The notes: a model not told the origin generated them from the letters alone. A DNA stretch of 64,000 nt from HRBIN16 sp049969495 (GCA_049969495.1 JBMFOT010000006.1:1-64000), one strand, 5' to 3'. Shown: positions 50,531 through 58,751, counted from the stretch's first letter. Numbers and translations: made by a program.

Positions 50531-51766
50531 CTACTCCACCATCACGTACGGATTTTCCAGAATGCGCTTCAGCTCGCGCAGGAACTCGGCAGCAACGGCG
50601 CCGTCCAGAGCACGGTGGTCCGCCGAGATTGTCACTTTCATGCGCGGACGCACCGCTACCGTATCATCGTCCAGTGCGACGGGTTGCTTCTGCACTGCAC
50701 CCACCGCCAGTATCGCCACTGCGGGTGGGTTGATGATGGCGATGAACTCGTCCACCCCGTACATGCCGAGGTTGGAGATGCTGAAGGTCGCACCGGTATA
50801 TTCGTCGGGCGTCAGGCGTCCCGCTCGCGCCTTTTCCACCAGCTGGCGCGTCTCTACAGCGATCTGACGCAGCGTCTTGCGCTCGCAGTGACGCAGCACC
50901 GGCACAATCAACCCGTCGGGCAGGGCCACCGCGATGCCGATGTGTATCTCACTGCTTGGGTAGACCTGTTCGTTCTGGTACAGCGCGTTCACCTGCGGAT
51001 AGCGTGCCAAAGCCAGCGCACACGCCTTGGTAACCAAATCGTTGACCGAGAGCTTCGGCGCGTCTTCGGGCAACGCCGCGTTCAACCGTTCGCGCAGTGC
51101 CATCGCCTCGGTCATGTCGATGTCCATCGTGACATAGAAGTGCGGCACCGTTTGTTTGGTGAGCGTGGTACGTTCGGCAATCAGACGACGCATCCGGCTG
51201 AGCGGCTGTCCACCGGCAGGAGGTTCTACCGTCACCGCGGTGCGTACCGGCTCCGTCGCGGGCGGACGAGGCGTGGCTTGTCGTGAGGCGATGAACTGCT
51301 GTACATCACGCTCCACGATACGCCCGCCGGGTCCGGTGCCCCTCACCATCGCCAGGTCTATGCCTGCCTCCTGTGCAATACGTCGTGCGAGCGGGGAGGC
51401 CTTGACGCGCTCCTGCACGGGCGGCTCCTGATGCGTCTCGCCTATTGGCGCAACCGGTTGGGCACTCGGCGCAACAGATTCCTCTGCGGCGGCGGGTGGC
51501 TGGGCAGGCTGGGTAACCTGAGGCTGTTCGCCCTCGCCCAGAATCTCTGCAATCACCGCGCCAACCGGCACGGTATCGCCTTCCTTTGCCAAGACGTTCG
51601 CCAGCTTGCCCGACGTCTCCGCCGGCAGTTCCACACTGGCTTTGTCGGTTTCTATCTCCGCGATGATATCACCGACCTCTACGCTGTCGCCCTCTTTCTT
51701 CAGCCAGCGCAGGATGGTTCCTTCTGTCATCCCGTCGCCCATCTTGGGCATGATTACCTGTGCCAT
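50531..51766 (-). CDS. pdhC: Pyruvate (2-oxo acid) dehydrogenase E2, dihydrolipoamide acyltransferase
   Basis: 411 residues: lipoyl domain (1-80, lipoyl lysine in EIETDKASVELPAETSG), an E3-binding domain (about 120-155, KASPLARRIAQEAGIDLAMV) and a catalytic domain whose active-site motif is ISADHRALDGAVAAEFL. Carries acyl groups from E1 to CoA. Last of three genes E1a-E1b-E2; the E3 (lipoamide dehydrogenase) gene is not here. AAGGAGGAAAACC upstream. Branched-chain 2-oxo acids are a possible alternative substrate. Confidence 0.93.
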   Translation of the reverse strand: MAQVIMPKMGDGMTEGTILRWLKKEGDSVEVGDIIAEIETDKASVELPAETSGKLANVLAKEGDTVPVGAVIAEILGEGEQPQVTQPAQPPAAAEESVAPSAQPVAPIGETHQEPPVQERVKASPLARRIAQEAGIDLAMVRGTGPGGRIVERDVQQFIASRQATPRPPATEPVRTAVTVEPPAGGQPLSRMRRLIAERTTLTKQTVPHFYVTMDIDMTEAMALRERLNAALPEDAPKLSVNDLVTKACALALARYPQVNALYQNEQVYPSSEIHIGIAVALPDGLIVPVLRHCERKTLRQIAVETRQLVEKARAGRLTPDEYTGATFSISNLGMYGVDEFIAIINPPAVAILAVGAVQKQPVALDDDTVAVRPRMKVTISADHRALDGAVAAEFLRELKRILENPYVMVE

Positions 51767-51778
51767 CGGTTTTCCTCC

Positions 51779-52756
51779 TTAAGCCAGTACACGCTTCACC
51801 GCGCGGATAATATCTTCCTCGCTGGGGAAGGCGGCGCGTTCCAGATTGCGAGCGTAGGGGATAGGCACGTCTGCACTGGCAACGCGCAGCACCGGCGCGT
51901 CCAGCTCGTCGAAAGCGAGCTCCTGAATACGCGCCACCACCTCCGCCCCAAAGCCCACGTTGCGGTGGTCCTCATGCACCACCACCGCCCGATGCGTCTT
52001 GCGGATGGAGTGCAGCACTGTGTCCATGTCCAGCGGTTGTAGCGAGCGCAGGTCTATCACCTCGCACTCGATGCCTTCGGTTTCCGCCAGCTTCTGCGCC
52101 GCGTGCAACGCCAGCATCACCGGTTGCGAATAGGCGATGATGGTGACGTCGCGCCCCTCGCGCTTCACATCTGCTACACCGAATGGAACGGTGTATTCGC
52201 CTTCAGGAACCTCTCCGCGCGTGGAGTACAGCTTCGCGTGCTCCATGAAGATAACGGGGTTGTTATCGCGAATAGCGGTCTTCAACATTCCCTTCGCATC
52301 GGCAGGGGTAGCCGGGGTGACCACTTTCAGCCCCGGGATATGCGCATACCACGATTCAAGGCTGTGTGAATGCTGGGCAGAGAGCTGCGCCCCACCGCCT
52401 GCGGGTCCGCGAAACACAACGGGTACCGCAATCTGCCCGCCGAACATATACAGGATCTTCGCCGCATGGTTCACCAGCTGGTCGGCTGCAATCAGCGCGA
52501 AGCTGAAGGTCATGAACTCCGCCACCGGACGCAGGCCAATCATCGCCGCGCCGATTGCCATGCCCGCAATGCCCGCCTCGGAGATAGGCGTATCCACCAC
52601 ACGCATCTCCCCAAACCGCTGTAGCAGTCCCTCGGTCACACGGAACGTACCCTGATACCGCCCGACCTCCTCGCCCAGGATGAACACCCCCGGATCGCGC
52701 TCCATTTCCTCAGCTAACGCCTGTCGCAACGCCTCGCGATAGGTAATTACCGCCAC
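51779..52756 (-). CDS. pdhB: Pyruvate dehydrogenase E1 component, beta subunit
   Basis: 325 residues, transketolase-type. ITYREALRQALAEEMERDPG, VFILGEEVGRYQGTFRVTEG and DTPISEAGIAGMAIGAAMIG are typical, as is HSLESWYAHIPGLKVV. The beta subunit shapes the thiamine-diphosphate site with the alpha subunit. It starts inside the last ten bases of pdhA and lies 12 bases before the E2 gene. Confidence 0.94.
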   Translation of the reverse strand: MAVITYREALRQALAEEMERDPGVFILGEEVGRYQGTFRVTEGLLQRFGEMRVVDTPISEAGIAGMAIGAAMIGLRPVAEFMTFSFALIAADQLVNHAAKILYMFGGQIAVPVVFRGPAGGGAQLSAQHSHSLESWYAHIPGLKVVTPATPADAKGMLKTAIRDNNPVIFMEHAKLYSTRGEVPEGEYTVPFGVADVKREGRDVTIIAYSQPVMLALHAAQKLAETEGIECEVIDLRSLQPLDMDTVLHSIRKTHRAVVVHEDHRNVGFGAEVVARIQELAFDELDAPVLRVASADVPIPYARNLERAAFPSEEDIIRAVKRVLA

Positions 52757-53778
52757 TCTCGCACCTCCATATCGGTATACACATCCCGATAGAGCTCCTC
52801 CAGCGGGGGTTCGGGGCTAGCATCAGCATAGGCAACCGCCTCCAGAGCCCGCTGTTTTGCGTGCGCATCCCACTCCAGCAGTTCGTTTTCGGTGGCGAAA
52901 CCGTTCTCCAGCAGGAAGCGTGCGGTGTTCACGATGGGGTCGCGCTGTCGCCAGTATTCTATCTCCTCTTTCGTCCGGTAAAGCGCCTGGTTGGTAGGGT
53001 TGTCGGCGATGCCATGTCCCTCAAAACGGTAGGTCATCACTTCCACAAAGAAGGGTTCGGGGGTGGTGCGTACGTGGCGGATAATCTGCTCTGCTTCGCG
53101 ATACACCTCCAGCAGGTCCATACCGCCAATCTGCTTGGTGGGCATTCCGTATTGCTTCGCCCGCTCGGCGAGGCTCGGCACGGCAGAGGCGAACTCTACT
53201 GGCGTTGCCATCGCATAGCGGTTGTTCTCGCAGATGAAGACAACCGGTACCTTGTATATCGCCGCCATATTTAGCGCCTCGTGGACAGGTCCGATGTTCA
53301 TCGCACCGTCGCCGAAAAAGCACAAACACACCTGATCGGTGCCGCGATAGCGGATTCCATAGCCCACGCCCACCGCCAGCGGAACCATCCCTCCCACGAT
53401 GCCGTATCCGCCCAGGAAGCCTCGCTCCACGTCCACTAGGTGCATCGAGCCTCCTTTGCCCTTCGCTACGCCCGTATAACGTCCGAACAGCTCCGCCATG
53501 ATTCGCCGGGGGTCGGTACCGCGCGCGATAGCGTGACCGTGGTCACGATAGGAACAGAGCATGTAGTCATCGTCACGCATGTGGGCGATAAATCCGGTAG
53601 CGACCGCTTCTTGCCCGATATACACATGCATATACCCCCCCATTTTACCCTGTCGGTAGGCGGGGGCGCATTGCTCTTCGAAGTGGCGAATCAGCAGCAT
53701 GGTGCGGTACAGTTCCACCAGACGTTGCGGGGTCAAAGAGTCTGGCAGCGCCTTTTTTACAGGTACCTCAGCCCTCAC
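52747..53778 (-). CDS. pdhA: Pyruvate dehydrogenase E1 component, alpha subunit
   Basis: 343 residues. The thiamine-diphosphate motif is FFGDGAMNIGPVHEALNMAA with the closing ENN (VVFICENNRYAM). GKGGSMHLVDVERGFLGGYG and TYRFEGHGIADNP are also family marks. Decarboxylates pyruvate and loads the E2 lipoyl group. Starts at GTG (53778) after GAGGAGGAAC. The preceding leader has two hairpins. Confidence 0.94.
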   Translation of the reverse strand: MRAEVPVKKALPDSLTPQRLVELYRTMLLIRHFEEQCAPAYRQGKMGGYMHVYIGQEAVATGFIAHMRDDDYMLCSYRDHGHAIARGTDPRRIMAELFGRYTGVAKGKGGSMHLVDVERGFLGGYGIVGGMVPLAVGVGYGIRYRGTDQVCLCFFGDGAMNIGPVHEALNMAAIYKVPVVFICENNRYAMATPVEFASAVPSLAERAKQYGMPTKQIGGMDLLEVYREAEQIIRHVRTTPEPFFVEVMTYRFEGHGIADNPTNQALYRTKEEIEYWRQRDPIVNTARFLLENGFATENELLEWDAHAKQRALEAVAYADASPEPPLEELYRDVYTDMEVREWR

Positions 53779-53834
53779 GATGTGTTCCTCCTCAAGTTCT
53801 GTCCAGCGTCAGATGTGTGCCGACGCCCGGGTTG

Positions 53835-53900
53835 GTGTACGGAGAGGAATAGTCCTCCGTACACACGCTATCGCGGCGGGCGCTGTGCAACGCTCGCCGC
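53835..53900 (-). promoter_or_regulatory. Two hairpins in the pdhA leader
   Basis: GTGTACGGAG/CTCCGTACAC (53835-53844 and 53855-53864) and GCGGCGGGCG/CGCTCGCCGC (53873-53882 and 53891-53900, one mismatch). They fall 57-120 bases before pdhA. No T-run, so a leader structure is more likely than a terminator. Otherwise 53779-54007 holds nothing I can name. Confidence 0.5.
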
Positions 53901-54007
53901 GTATCTTATTGTGGCACAAAAGAGCCAGCTCCTGCAAGCGGTGGTACGTTACCCCCCCCTATCCACCTGTTCTTCGGGATAAGTCACCGTCGGCGGGCTG
54001 ATAGAAA

Positions 54008-54124
54008 TCATCCCGCCTGCAGAAGTGTGAACGTTCCCTTTGCACGCGGACTACCGTATACGAAACAGTGGTCACACTCGTAAGGGCATTTGTAGGTGAG
54101 CAAGAAGTGGATGCCGGTTAACAC
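54008..54124 (-). pseudogene. 5' remnant of a radical SAM gene
   Basis: Two bases after the UroD-like stop a GTG with AAGGAGGATAGT upstream opens a 38-codon frame: LTGIHFLLTYKCPYECDHCF carries the radical-SAM CxxxCxxC cluster, and VYGSPRAKGTFTL follows as in a family of radical SAM proteins. The frame then ends at TGA. The remaining 250 or more residues of such an enzyme are missing. The start is intact, so this looks like a gene truncated by deletion, once co-transcribed with the UroD-like gene. Confidence 0.68.
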
Positions 54125-54125
54125 A

Positions 54126-55244
54126 CTATCCTCCTTGCGCTGCCATGCAGTCCAGCGCCTCGTCTACCATCGACAGGTAGTTTTCCACCGGCACATAGCT
54201 GGGGATGGAGTTGCCGGAGCCAACGGCATATCTGCCTCGCGCCCCGCAGGTCTCTACGAGCTCGCGGGTACGCCGGCGCACCGTTTCAGGCGTGCCCGCC
54301 GAGAGAACGTTCAGGTCTATCCCACCCAGCACCGCGATGCGGTCGCCGTACAGCCTCTGAAACTCCTGCACAGGGATGATGGCGTCCTCGAAGGAGTGCT
54401 TGCCGTCGATGCGCACATCGGTAATCAGGTCCTCCATGATTGCTCGCAGGTTGCCGCAGGAGTGCAGGAAGTAGGGCAAGCCGCGCTCATGCGCCATCTG
54501 CGCCCATCGCTGATGCCAGGGCAAGCAGTATTGACGCAGAGCGTCGGGGGCAATCAGCGTGCCGGAGCGAAAGCCCATGTCGTCGCCCGGGAAGACCGCT
54601 ATCAGCTTATCCAGCTGCAGCAGATGCTCGTAGAACTGCGTGATGAGCGTGCCGATGCGCTCGCTCACCGCCTGCACCAGCATGGGGTCGTCGTACAACG
54701 CGAGACACAGCCCCTCCAGAGACATCACCCACGAGAGATGCTCGAAGATGCCCGCCGCATGCGAGGAGATGAATCCCATCCCTTCCGGCAAATGGTCATT
54801 GATATACTCCAGTATGAAGAAGTCCACATCCTCAACGCGGGGCCAGGGATACCTTTCGAAATCATCCCAGCTGCTAATCGCGCCCTGGTGTTCGTCTGCC
54901 CAGGCGCGTTGCTTGCTGGATGCGGTGTCGGCGGTGACCAGATGCCTTTCCTGAAACGGCAAACCGATCTCGAGGCGCACAAAGTCATAGCCCATGCGAT
55001 ACCAGAAATCAATCACCATGTCGAGGAAAGCCTTCAGCGATTCACGGTCGCCTTGAGGGGTCACCCACTCCCTGCCCATCAGTTCGGTCACGATGGGGCG
55101 CATCACCACATCGTCCACAATGTATTCCACCAGCGGCGTGCGTCGCTGCGGTATCCGCCCCAGCAGGGTATCGATAAACTCCCGCCCGTTGGGCTGAGGA
55201 TTTTTCACAGGAACATGGCGCCACATATCTACTCTCATCCACAC
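54126..55244 (-). CDS. Uroporphyrinogen decarboxylase-like (corrinoid methyltransferase-type) protein
   Basis: 372 residues of the URO-D/MtaA superfamily fold: RRTPLVEYIVDDVVMRP, GFISSHAAGIFEHLSWVMS, FPGDDMGFRSGTLIAPD and the zinc-type site LPYFLHSCGNLRAIMEDL, then GKHSFEDAIIPV. Many members are methyltransferases acting on corrinoid or thiol substrates rather than heme enzymes; the HSCGN motif favours that. ATGs at 55244, 55238 and 55226 are possible starts and no ribosome site decides. Followed by the radical SAM remnant. Confidence 0.75.
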   Translation of the reverse strand: MWMRVDMWRHVPVKNPQPNGREFIDTLLGRIPQRRTPLVEYIVDDVVMRPIVTELMGREWVTPQGDRESLKAFLDMVIDFWYRMGYDFVRLEIGLPFQERHLVTADTASSKQRAWADEHQGAISSWDDFERYPWPRVEDVDFFILEYINDHLPEGMGFISSHAAGIFEHLSWVMSLEGLCLALYDDPMLVQAVSERIGTLITQFYEHLLQLDKLIAVFPGDDMGFRSGTLIAPDALRQYCLPWHQRWAQMAHERGLPYFLHSCGNLRAIMEDLITDVRIDGKHSFEDAIIPVQEFQRLYGDRIAVLGGIDLNVLSAGTPETVRRRTRELVETCGARGRYAVGSGNSIPSYVPVENYLSMVDEALDCMAAQGG

Positions 55245-55595
55245 AGAGTCTTTGCTTTCTCGATTCCCTGCTGACCAGCAATCTACCTGCTACTGGTTTT
55301 GTGGATTGTTGCCTGCGGACCGCAGTTGTGCTACTATAAATTGTAAAGATGTGGTAGCGCTGGCACTCTGCAGGACGAACATCGTGAACGAGATAGGCAT
55401 ATTCGGGTGGCCGAGCAACTACATCACCATGGGCACCACGTTCGAGTATCTCTTGGATTTCTGGAAGCCGCCGAAATGAAACTCTACACCAAACATGAGT
55501 TGACACATTTGCCTCGTGGTGAACGGCATGCGTGAAGTTCTGCCCCTGTCGTATGCAGGCAACCACCTTCTGGCAGGGGGCTACTATGTGCATGG
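55245..55595. other. Intergenic stretch without a recognisable intact gene
   Basis: About 350 bases between the UroD-like gene and the pilin pseudogene. A plus-strand frame near 55380-55479 (EIGIFGWPSNYITMGTTFEY) reads like protein but has no start or context, and may be another relic. I see no clear promoter. Confidence 0.4.
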
Positions 55596-55942
55596 GTGAA
55601 CTATGACTGCCGCAAGGTGCTTCCGATGGCGTCCACCCAGTTTCCCGCGCAGACCTTCTACGTGACCGACGTGGGCAGTCGCATTGAGTCCAACAGCAAC
55701 GCTTTTGCAGGGTGGTACATCGCCCCCGGTTACGACAACGGTGCCCCCAACCGCCGCTGGCCGAAGGGACAGCGCCACCAAAACGGGCGTAACTGGATTT
55801 TCGCAGATGGGCACGCGAAGTACCATCGCGCGATCCCGCCCTCACCAACCCCGACGGCTCGCGCAAGTCGCAGGCGCAGCTCACCTGCGATTACGAGGCG
55901 ATGGGAATCTACACCTACCCGCAGGGCAAAACCTGTAACTAG
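55596..55942 (+). pseudogene. Broken C-terminal part of an H-X9-DG pilin-like gene
   Basis: The frame from 55596 reads FYVTDVGSRIESNSNAFAGW, then HQNGRNWIFADGHAKYH, a clear H-X9-DG end as in the genes at 35830 and 39646. Just after HAKYHRA the sense continues only in another frame (DPALTNPDGSRKSQAQL, then GIYTYPQGKTCN, stop at 55940-55942). The N-terminal pilin leader is absent. So the gene is both 5'-truncated and frameshifted. Confidence 0.8.
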
Positions 55943-55988
55943 CCCCTTGCACGCAGTACGGGTGCTGGGCGGTTTGCCCAGCACCTTT

Positions 55989-56672
55989 TTATCGTAGGGT
56001 CACATAAGGTCGTATCTGCTCCAGCTTCTTTGGACCGATACCGCGCACCTCGATGAGTTCGTCCACCGAGTGGAAGCTCCCGTTCTGCTTGCGGTATTCG
56101 ATGATTGCGCGGGCGGTAGCCGGTCCTACGCCGGGCAGGCTCTCCAGTTGCTCTGCGCTGGCGGTGTTGACGTTGATTTTACCCCGGAGAGGCTCCCTGT
56201 GCTCCGATGTTGCACCTTGCCGAACCGCTCCCACACGTGCCTCCACCTGCACTGATTCGCCCTTGCGAGGCACATAAACCTGCACGCCGTCTTCCAGTGG
56301 CTGCGCCAGGTTCACCGAATCGGGGTCCGCCTGACTGCTGAATCCGCCCGCCGCTTTCACCGCATCGTCCACCCGACTGCCTCGCGGTATCCGCACCACA
56401 CCGGGCTTTTTCACCGCCCCTGCCACGTGCACCACGATCTCGTCGCTCTCGGCAGGCGGCGTCCCCTGAGAAGGGGTGGCTTCACCGGTTTCAGCGGGTA
56501 GTGTTGGGGCGGAAAGCGCGGGCGGCGATGGCTGCCGGGTGCTGTCGCTCGGTATGGTAGGCGCAGGCACATCGCTGCCGGAAAACACCCCCTGCCACAG
56601 CACAATACCGCAGGTAATCACCACCAGCACCCCAGCGGTCCATAACCCTTTGGGAACACGATCCATTGCCAA
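55989..56672 (-). CDS. comEA: ComEA-like DNA-binding competence protein
   Basis: 227 residues: membrane anchor (about 9-30), a Pro/Ser-rich linker, an SLBB domain (about 80-135, VHVAGAVKKPGVVRIPRGSR) and a C-terminal helix-hairpin-helix domain (GKINVNTASAEQLESLPGVG, then GPATARAIIEYRKQNG). This is the full ComEA layout; the protein binds incoming DNA outside the inner membrane during transformation. No comEC in the window. The ATGs at 56672 and 56666 are both possible. Confidence 0.92.
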   Translation of the reverse strand: MAMDRVPKGLWTAGVLVVITCGIVLWQGVFSGSDVPAPTIPSDSTRQPSPPALSAPTLPAETGEATPSQGTPPAESDEIVVHVAGAVKKPGVVRIPRGSRVDDAVKAAGGFSSQADPDSVNLAQPLEDGVQVYVPRKGESVQVEARVGAVRQGATSEHREPLRGKINVNTASAEQLESLPGVGPATARAIIEYRKQNGSFHSVDELIEVRGIGPKKLEQIRPYVTLR

Positions 56673-56748
56673 CTTCTCCCTCAGCGGTCTCTCTCTTCGT
56701 TGCCGTCCGAGCGATTCCTGCTACCACTGCAAGGAGGTGTGACTTCAC

Positions 56749-56895
56749 ATGAAACGTTTGAAGCACATCGCGACATGTCCTCCCGTGATGCGCAACCTTG
56801 TTGCTGCCTTGCTAGTACTCCTGATGGTACAGTCAGCGCGAAGCTACGACTTCGGTATCCTGGTACGGAACTTCGGGAAGGTGGGGGACGATTAG
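56749..56895 (+). CDS. Candidate 48-residue secreted peptide
   Basis: An ATG frame with a strong ribosome site, AAGGAGGTG (56731-56739), nine bases upstream. The product starts MKRLKHIATCPPVMRNL, continues with a hydrophobic run (VAALLVLLMVQSA) and a plausible signal-peptidase site ARS|Y, leaving the 16-residue mature peptide YDFGILVRNFGKVGDD. The only plus-strand gene between comEA and queG, it overlaps the queG stop by four bases. Not a family I know. It could be a secreted signal, or the start of a larger gene lost by deletion. Confidence 0.5.
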   Translation: MKRLKHIATCPPVMRNLVAALLVLLMVQSARSYDFGILVRNFGKVGDD

Positions 56896-57944
56896 CGGCA
56901 CCGCTGCATCGCCCATTGCAGGTGTTCGCGCACCATCGGGTCGGTTTCGTGCTGCAGTTCGCCCTGCAATACGGGTAGCGCATGTGGGTCGTTGCTGTTG
57001 CCGATGGCGACCGCGACATTGCGCCGAAAGCCTCGCCACTTTGCGCGCTTGACGGGGCTGTTGCGGAAAGCAACACGAAACTCCTCCTCACTCAGGCGCA
57101 ACAGGTCTATCAGTCTGGGCGTCAGAGTGACCTCACGCGGGGTGAAGCCGGGTTCATCGGTGGGCGCGGAACGCAGCGGGGCGTGCGGGCGAGGCTGGTT
57201 GAACGGGCATACCTCCTGACAGATGTCGCAGCCGAAAATGCGGTTGCCCATCTTTGGACGCAACTCCTCTGGGATAGAGCCGCGCAGTTCGATGGTGAGG
57301 TAGCTGATACACCGCCTCGTGTCCAGCACGTACGGGGCGACAATCGCCCCTGTAGGACACGCCTCGATGCATCGGTTGCACTTCCCGCAACCGCCAAACG
57401 CCGGCTGGTCGTACTCCAGTTCCACGTCCAGCAGGATTTCACCCAGCAGGAAATACGAACCGCGATGGGTGTTAATCAGCATGGTGTTCTTGCCGAACCA
57501 GCCCAGCCCGGCTCGCCACGCGAGGTCGCGTTCCAGCACCGGTCCGGCGTCCACGTAAATCTTCGCCCGGCAATCAGGGCGCTGCTGACGGATAAAATCC
57601 AGCAGTTGGCGCAGCTTGCGCTCCATCACCTGGTGATAGTCGTCTCCCAGCGCATAGCGGGCGAAGATGCCCCGCGATGGATCGTCAGTAACAGGAGAAA
57701 CAGCAGGGGCATAGTTCAGACCGACCACCACTGCACTCTTTGCGCCGGGCAGCACCTGCTGCGGGTCACATCGGGCGTCGGCGGTGCGGGCGAGGTAAGC
57801 CATCTCTCCCGCAAACCCTTGCTCCAGCCACTTGCGGAAGAAGAGCGCGTGAGCAGGGGTTAGCACTGGAGCAAAACCCACCAGGTCAAAACCCAGAGAA
57901 AGGGCGCAAGCGCGAATTGCTTCGGATATGGTATGCTCGGTCAT
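56892..57944 (-). CDS. queG: Epoxyqueuosine reductase QueG
   Basis: 350 residues. Converts epoxyqueuosine to queuosine in tRNA with cobalamin and two 4Fe-4S clusters. N-terminal domain with LGFDLVGFAPV, the cluster motifs CGKCNRCIEACPTGAI and CDICQEVCPFNQP, RCISYLTIELRGSIPEEL, and a C-terminal HEAT-like pair (KWRGFRRNVAVAIGNSNDPH). The start overlaps the HEPN gene stop (ATGA), so it is translated after the MNT-HEPN pair. Confidence 0.95.
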   Translation of the reverse strand: MTEHTISEAIRACALSLGFDLVGFAPVLTPAHALFFRKWLEQGFAGEMAYLARTADARCDPQQVLPGAKSAVVVGLNYAPAVSPVTDDPSRGIFARYALGDDYHQVMERKLRQLLDFIRQQRPDCRAKIYVDAGPVLERDLAWRAGLGWFGKNTMLINTHRGSYFLLGEILLDVELEYDQPAFGGCGKCNRCIEACPTGAIVAPYVLDTRRCISYLTIELRGSIPEELRPKMGNRIFGCDICQEVCPFNQPRPHAPLRSAPTDEPGFTPREVTLTPRLIDLLRLSEEEFRVAFRNSPVKRAKWRGFRRNVAVAIGNSNDPHALPVLQGELQHETDPMVREHLQWAMQRCR

Positions 57945-58345
57945 ACCTCGAGACCGGACTGCGCCAGCTTAGCAAGCACAAACTCCCGAACCCGCTCCGC
58001 AATCTGCAGGGCTTGCCGCGCCTCCTCTACGGAGGGCATATAAAACTCATCGCCATAACGAATAGTTACGGCATAATCAGTTAGATGATCTATGTCCAGC
58101 TCGTTTAATCTGCGAAAATCAGCATCGATATCGGCGCATCGTTCTATAAGTGCTGCCAGGGAATGAACGCGAGGAACTTCCTTTCCGTGAAAGATGAGAA
58201 AGCTCTTCAAGTACTTCTCACAACATTGCTGCATGTGAAAGCACACTGTATCGGTTATAGGGTCGTCCCTGCTCAATTCGTTTTTGCCTGTTTGGAGGTC
58301 GTTATCTGCTTTGCGCATCCAGTTTCTCACCGTATCTGCGTTCAT
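57941..58345 (-). CDS. HEPN-domain protein (toxin side of an MNT-HEPN pair)
   Basis: 134 residues, all-helical HEPN fold: TVRNWMRKADNDLQTGKNEL, CFHMQQCCEKYLKSFLIFHG and EVPRVHSLAALIERC. HEPN proteins of this kind are RNases or targets of AMPylation by the partner nucleotidyltransferase. The ATG at 58345 lies inside the partner gene (44-base overlap), and the stop overlaps queG. The classical Rx4-6H motif is not clear, so activity is uncertain. Confidence 0.85.
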   Translation of the reverse strand: MNADTVRNWMRKADNDLQTGKNELSRDDPITDTVCFHMQQCCEKYLKSFLIFHGKEVPRVHSLAALIERCADIDADFRRLNELDIDHLTDYAVTIRYGDEFYMPSVEEARQALQIAERVREFVLAKLAQSGLEV

Positions 58346-58706
58346 ATACAGGAACCCCTTCTTTGAGAACGTAGTAGGTAAGATATCCTGTATCGCTGCG
58401 CCTGCGGCATACTGTCTCTTCTGCCTGGATGAGCACATCACAATCTATCTTCTGTTTGGCAAGGAAGCGTCGTATCAGGGAGCCCATTTGCTGGCGTTGA
58501 AGAAAGCCCACTTCCTTGTCGATAACAACATAAAAATCCCAGTCGCTATCCTTGCCTGCCCCGCCCCGTGCCCGACTGCCGAACAGGTAGATTCGCACGA
58601 CGTCTACCCCATGCTGTTGCGCGACAGAGCAAATGACGTCCACCGCCTGGCGCAGCAGCTCCTGCTCTTCGGGTTTGAACGTTTCCAGTGCGTGCACGCT
58701 GCTCAC
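58302..58706 (-). CDS. MNT-type nucleotidyltransferase (antitoxin side)
   Basis: 134 residues with the polymerase-beta-like core IYLFGSRARGGAGKDSDWDF, which has both catalytic aspartates, and a third in KIDCDVLIQAEE. Such proteins neutralise HEPN partners by AMPylation. I use the GTG at 58706 because a promoter-like TGCTATAAT lies just upstream; a second GTG at 58697 is preceded by GGGGGTGAG. The frame itself opens at a TTG (58745). Confidence 0.85.
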   Translation of the reverse strand: MSSVHALETFKPEEQELLRQAVDVICSVAQQHGVDVVRIYLFGSRARGGAGKDSDWDFYVVIDKEVGFLQRQQMGSLIRRFLAKQKIDCDVLIQAEETVCRRRSDTGYLTYYVLKEGVPVYERRYGEKLDAQSR

Positions 58707-58715
58707 CCCCAGCTC

Positions 58716-58724
58716 ATTATAGCA
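58716..58724 (-). promoter_or_regulatory. Extended -10 promoter of the MNT-HEPN pair
   Basis: TGC-TATAAT on the minus strand (58724-58716), no recognisable -35. The GTG at 58706 is ten bases further on, so the transcript could be leaderless. Confidence 0.5.
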
Positions 58725-58751
58725 CCGCGCCCGTTTCGCGCGCAATGAAAG

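Noticed and set aside
54008..54040. In-frame TGA of the radical SAM remnant as a selenocysteine codon, given selA in the window
   Set aside because: Reading through gives only seven codons to the next stop and no radical SAM sequence.
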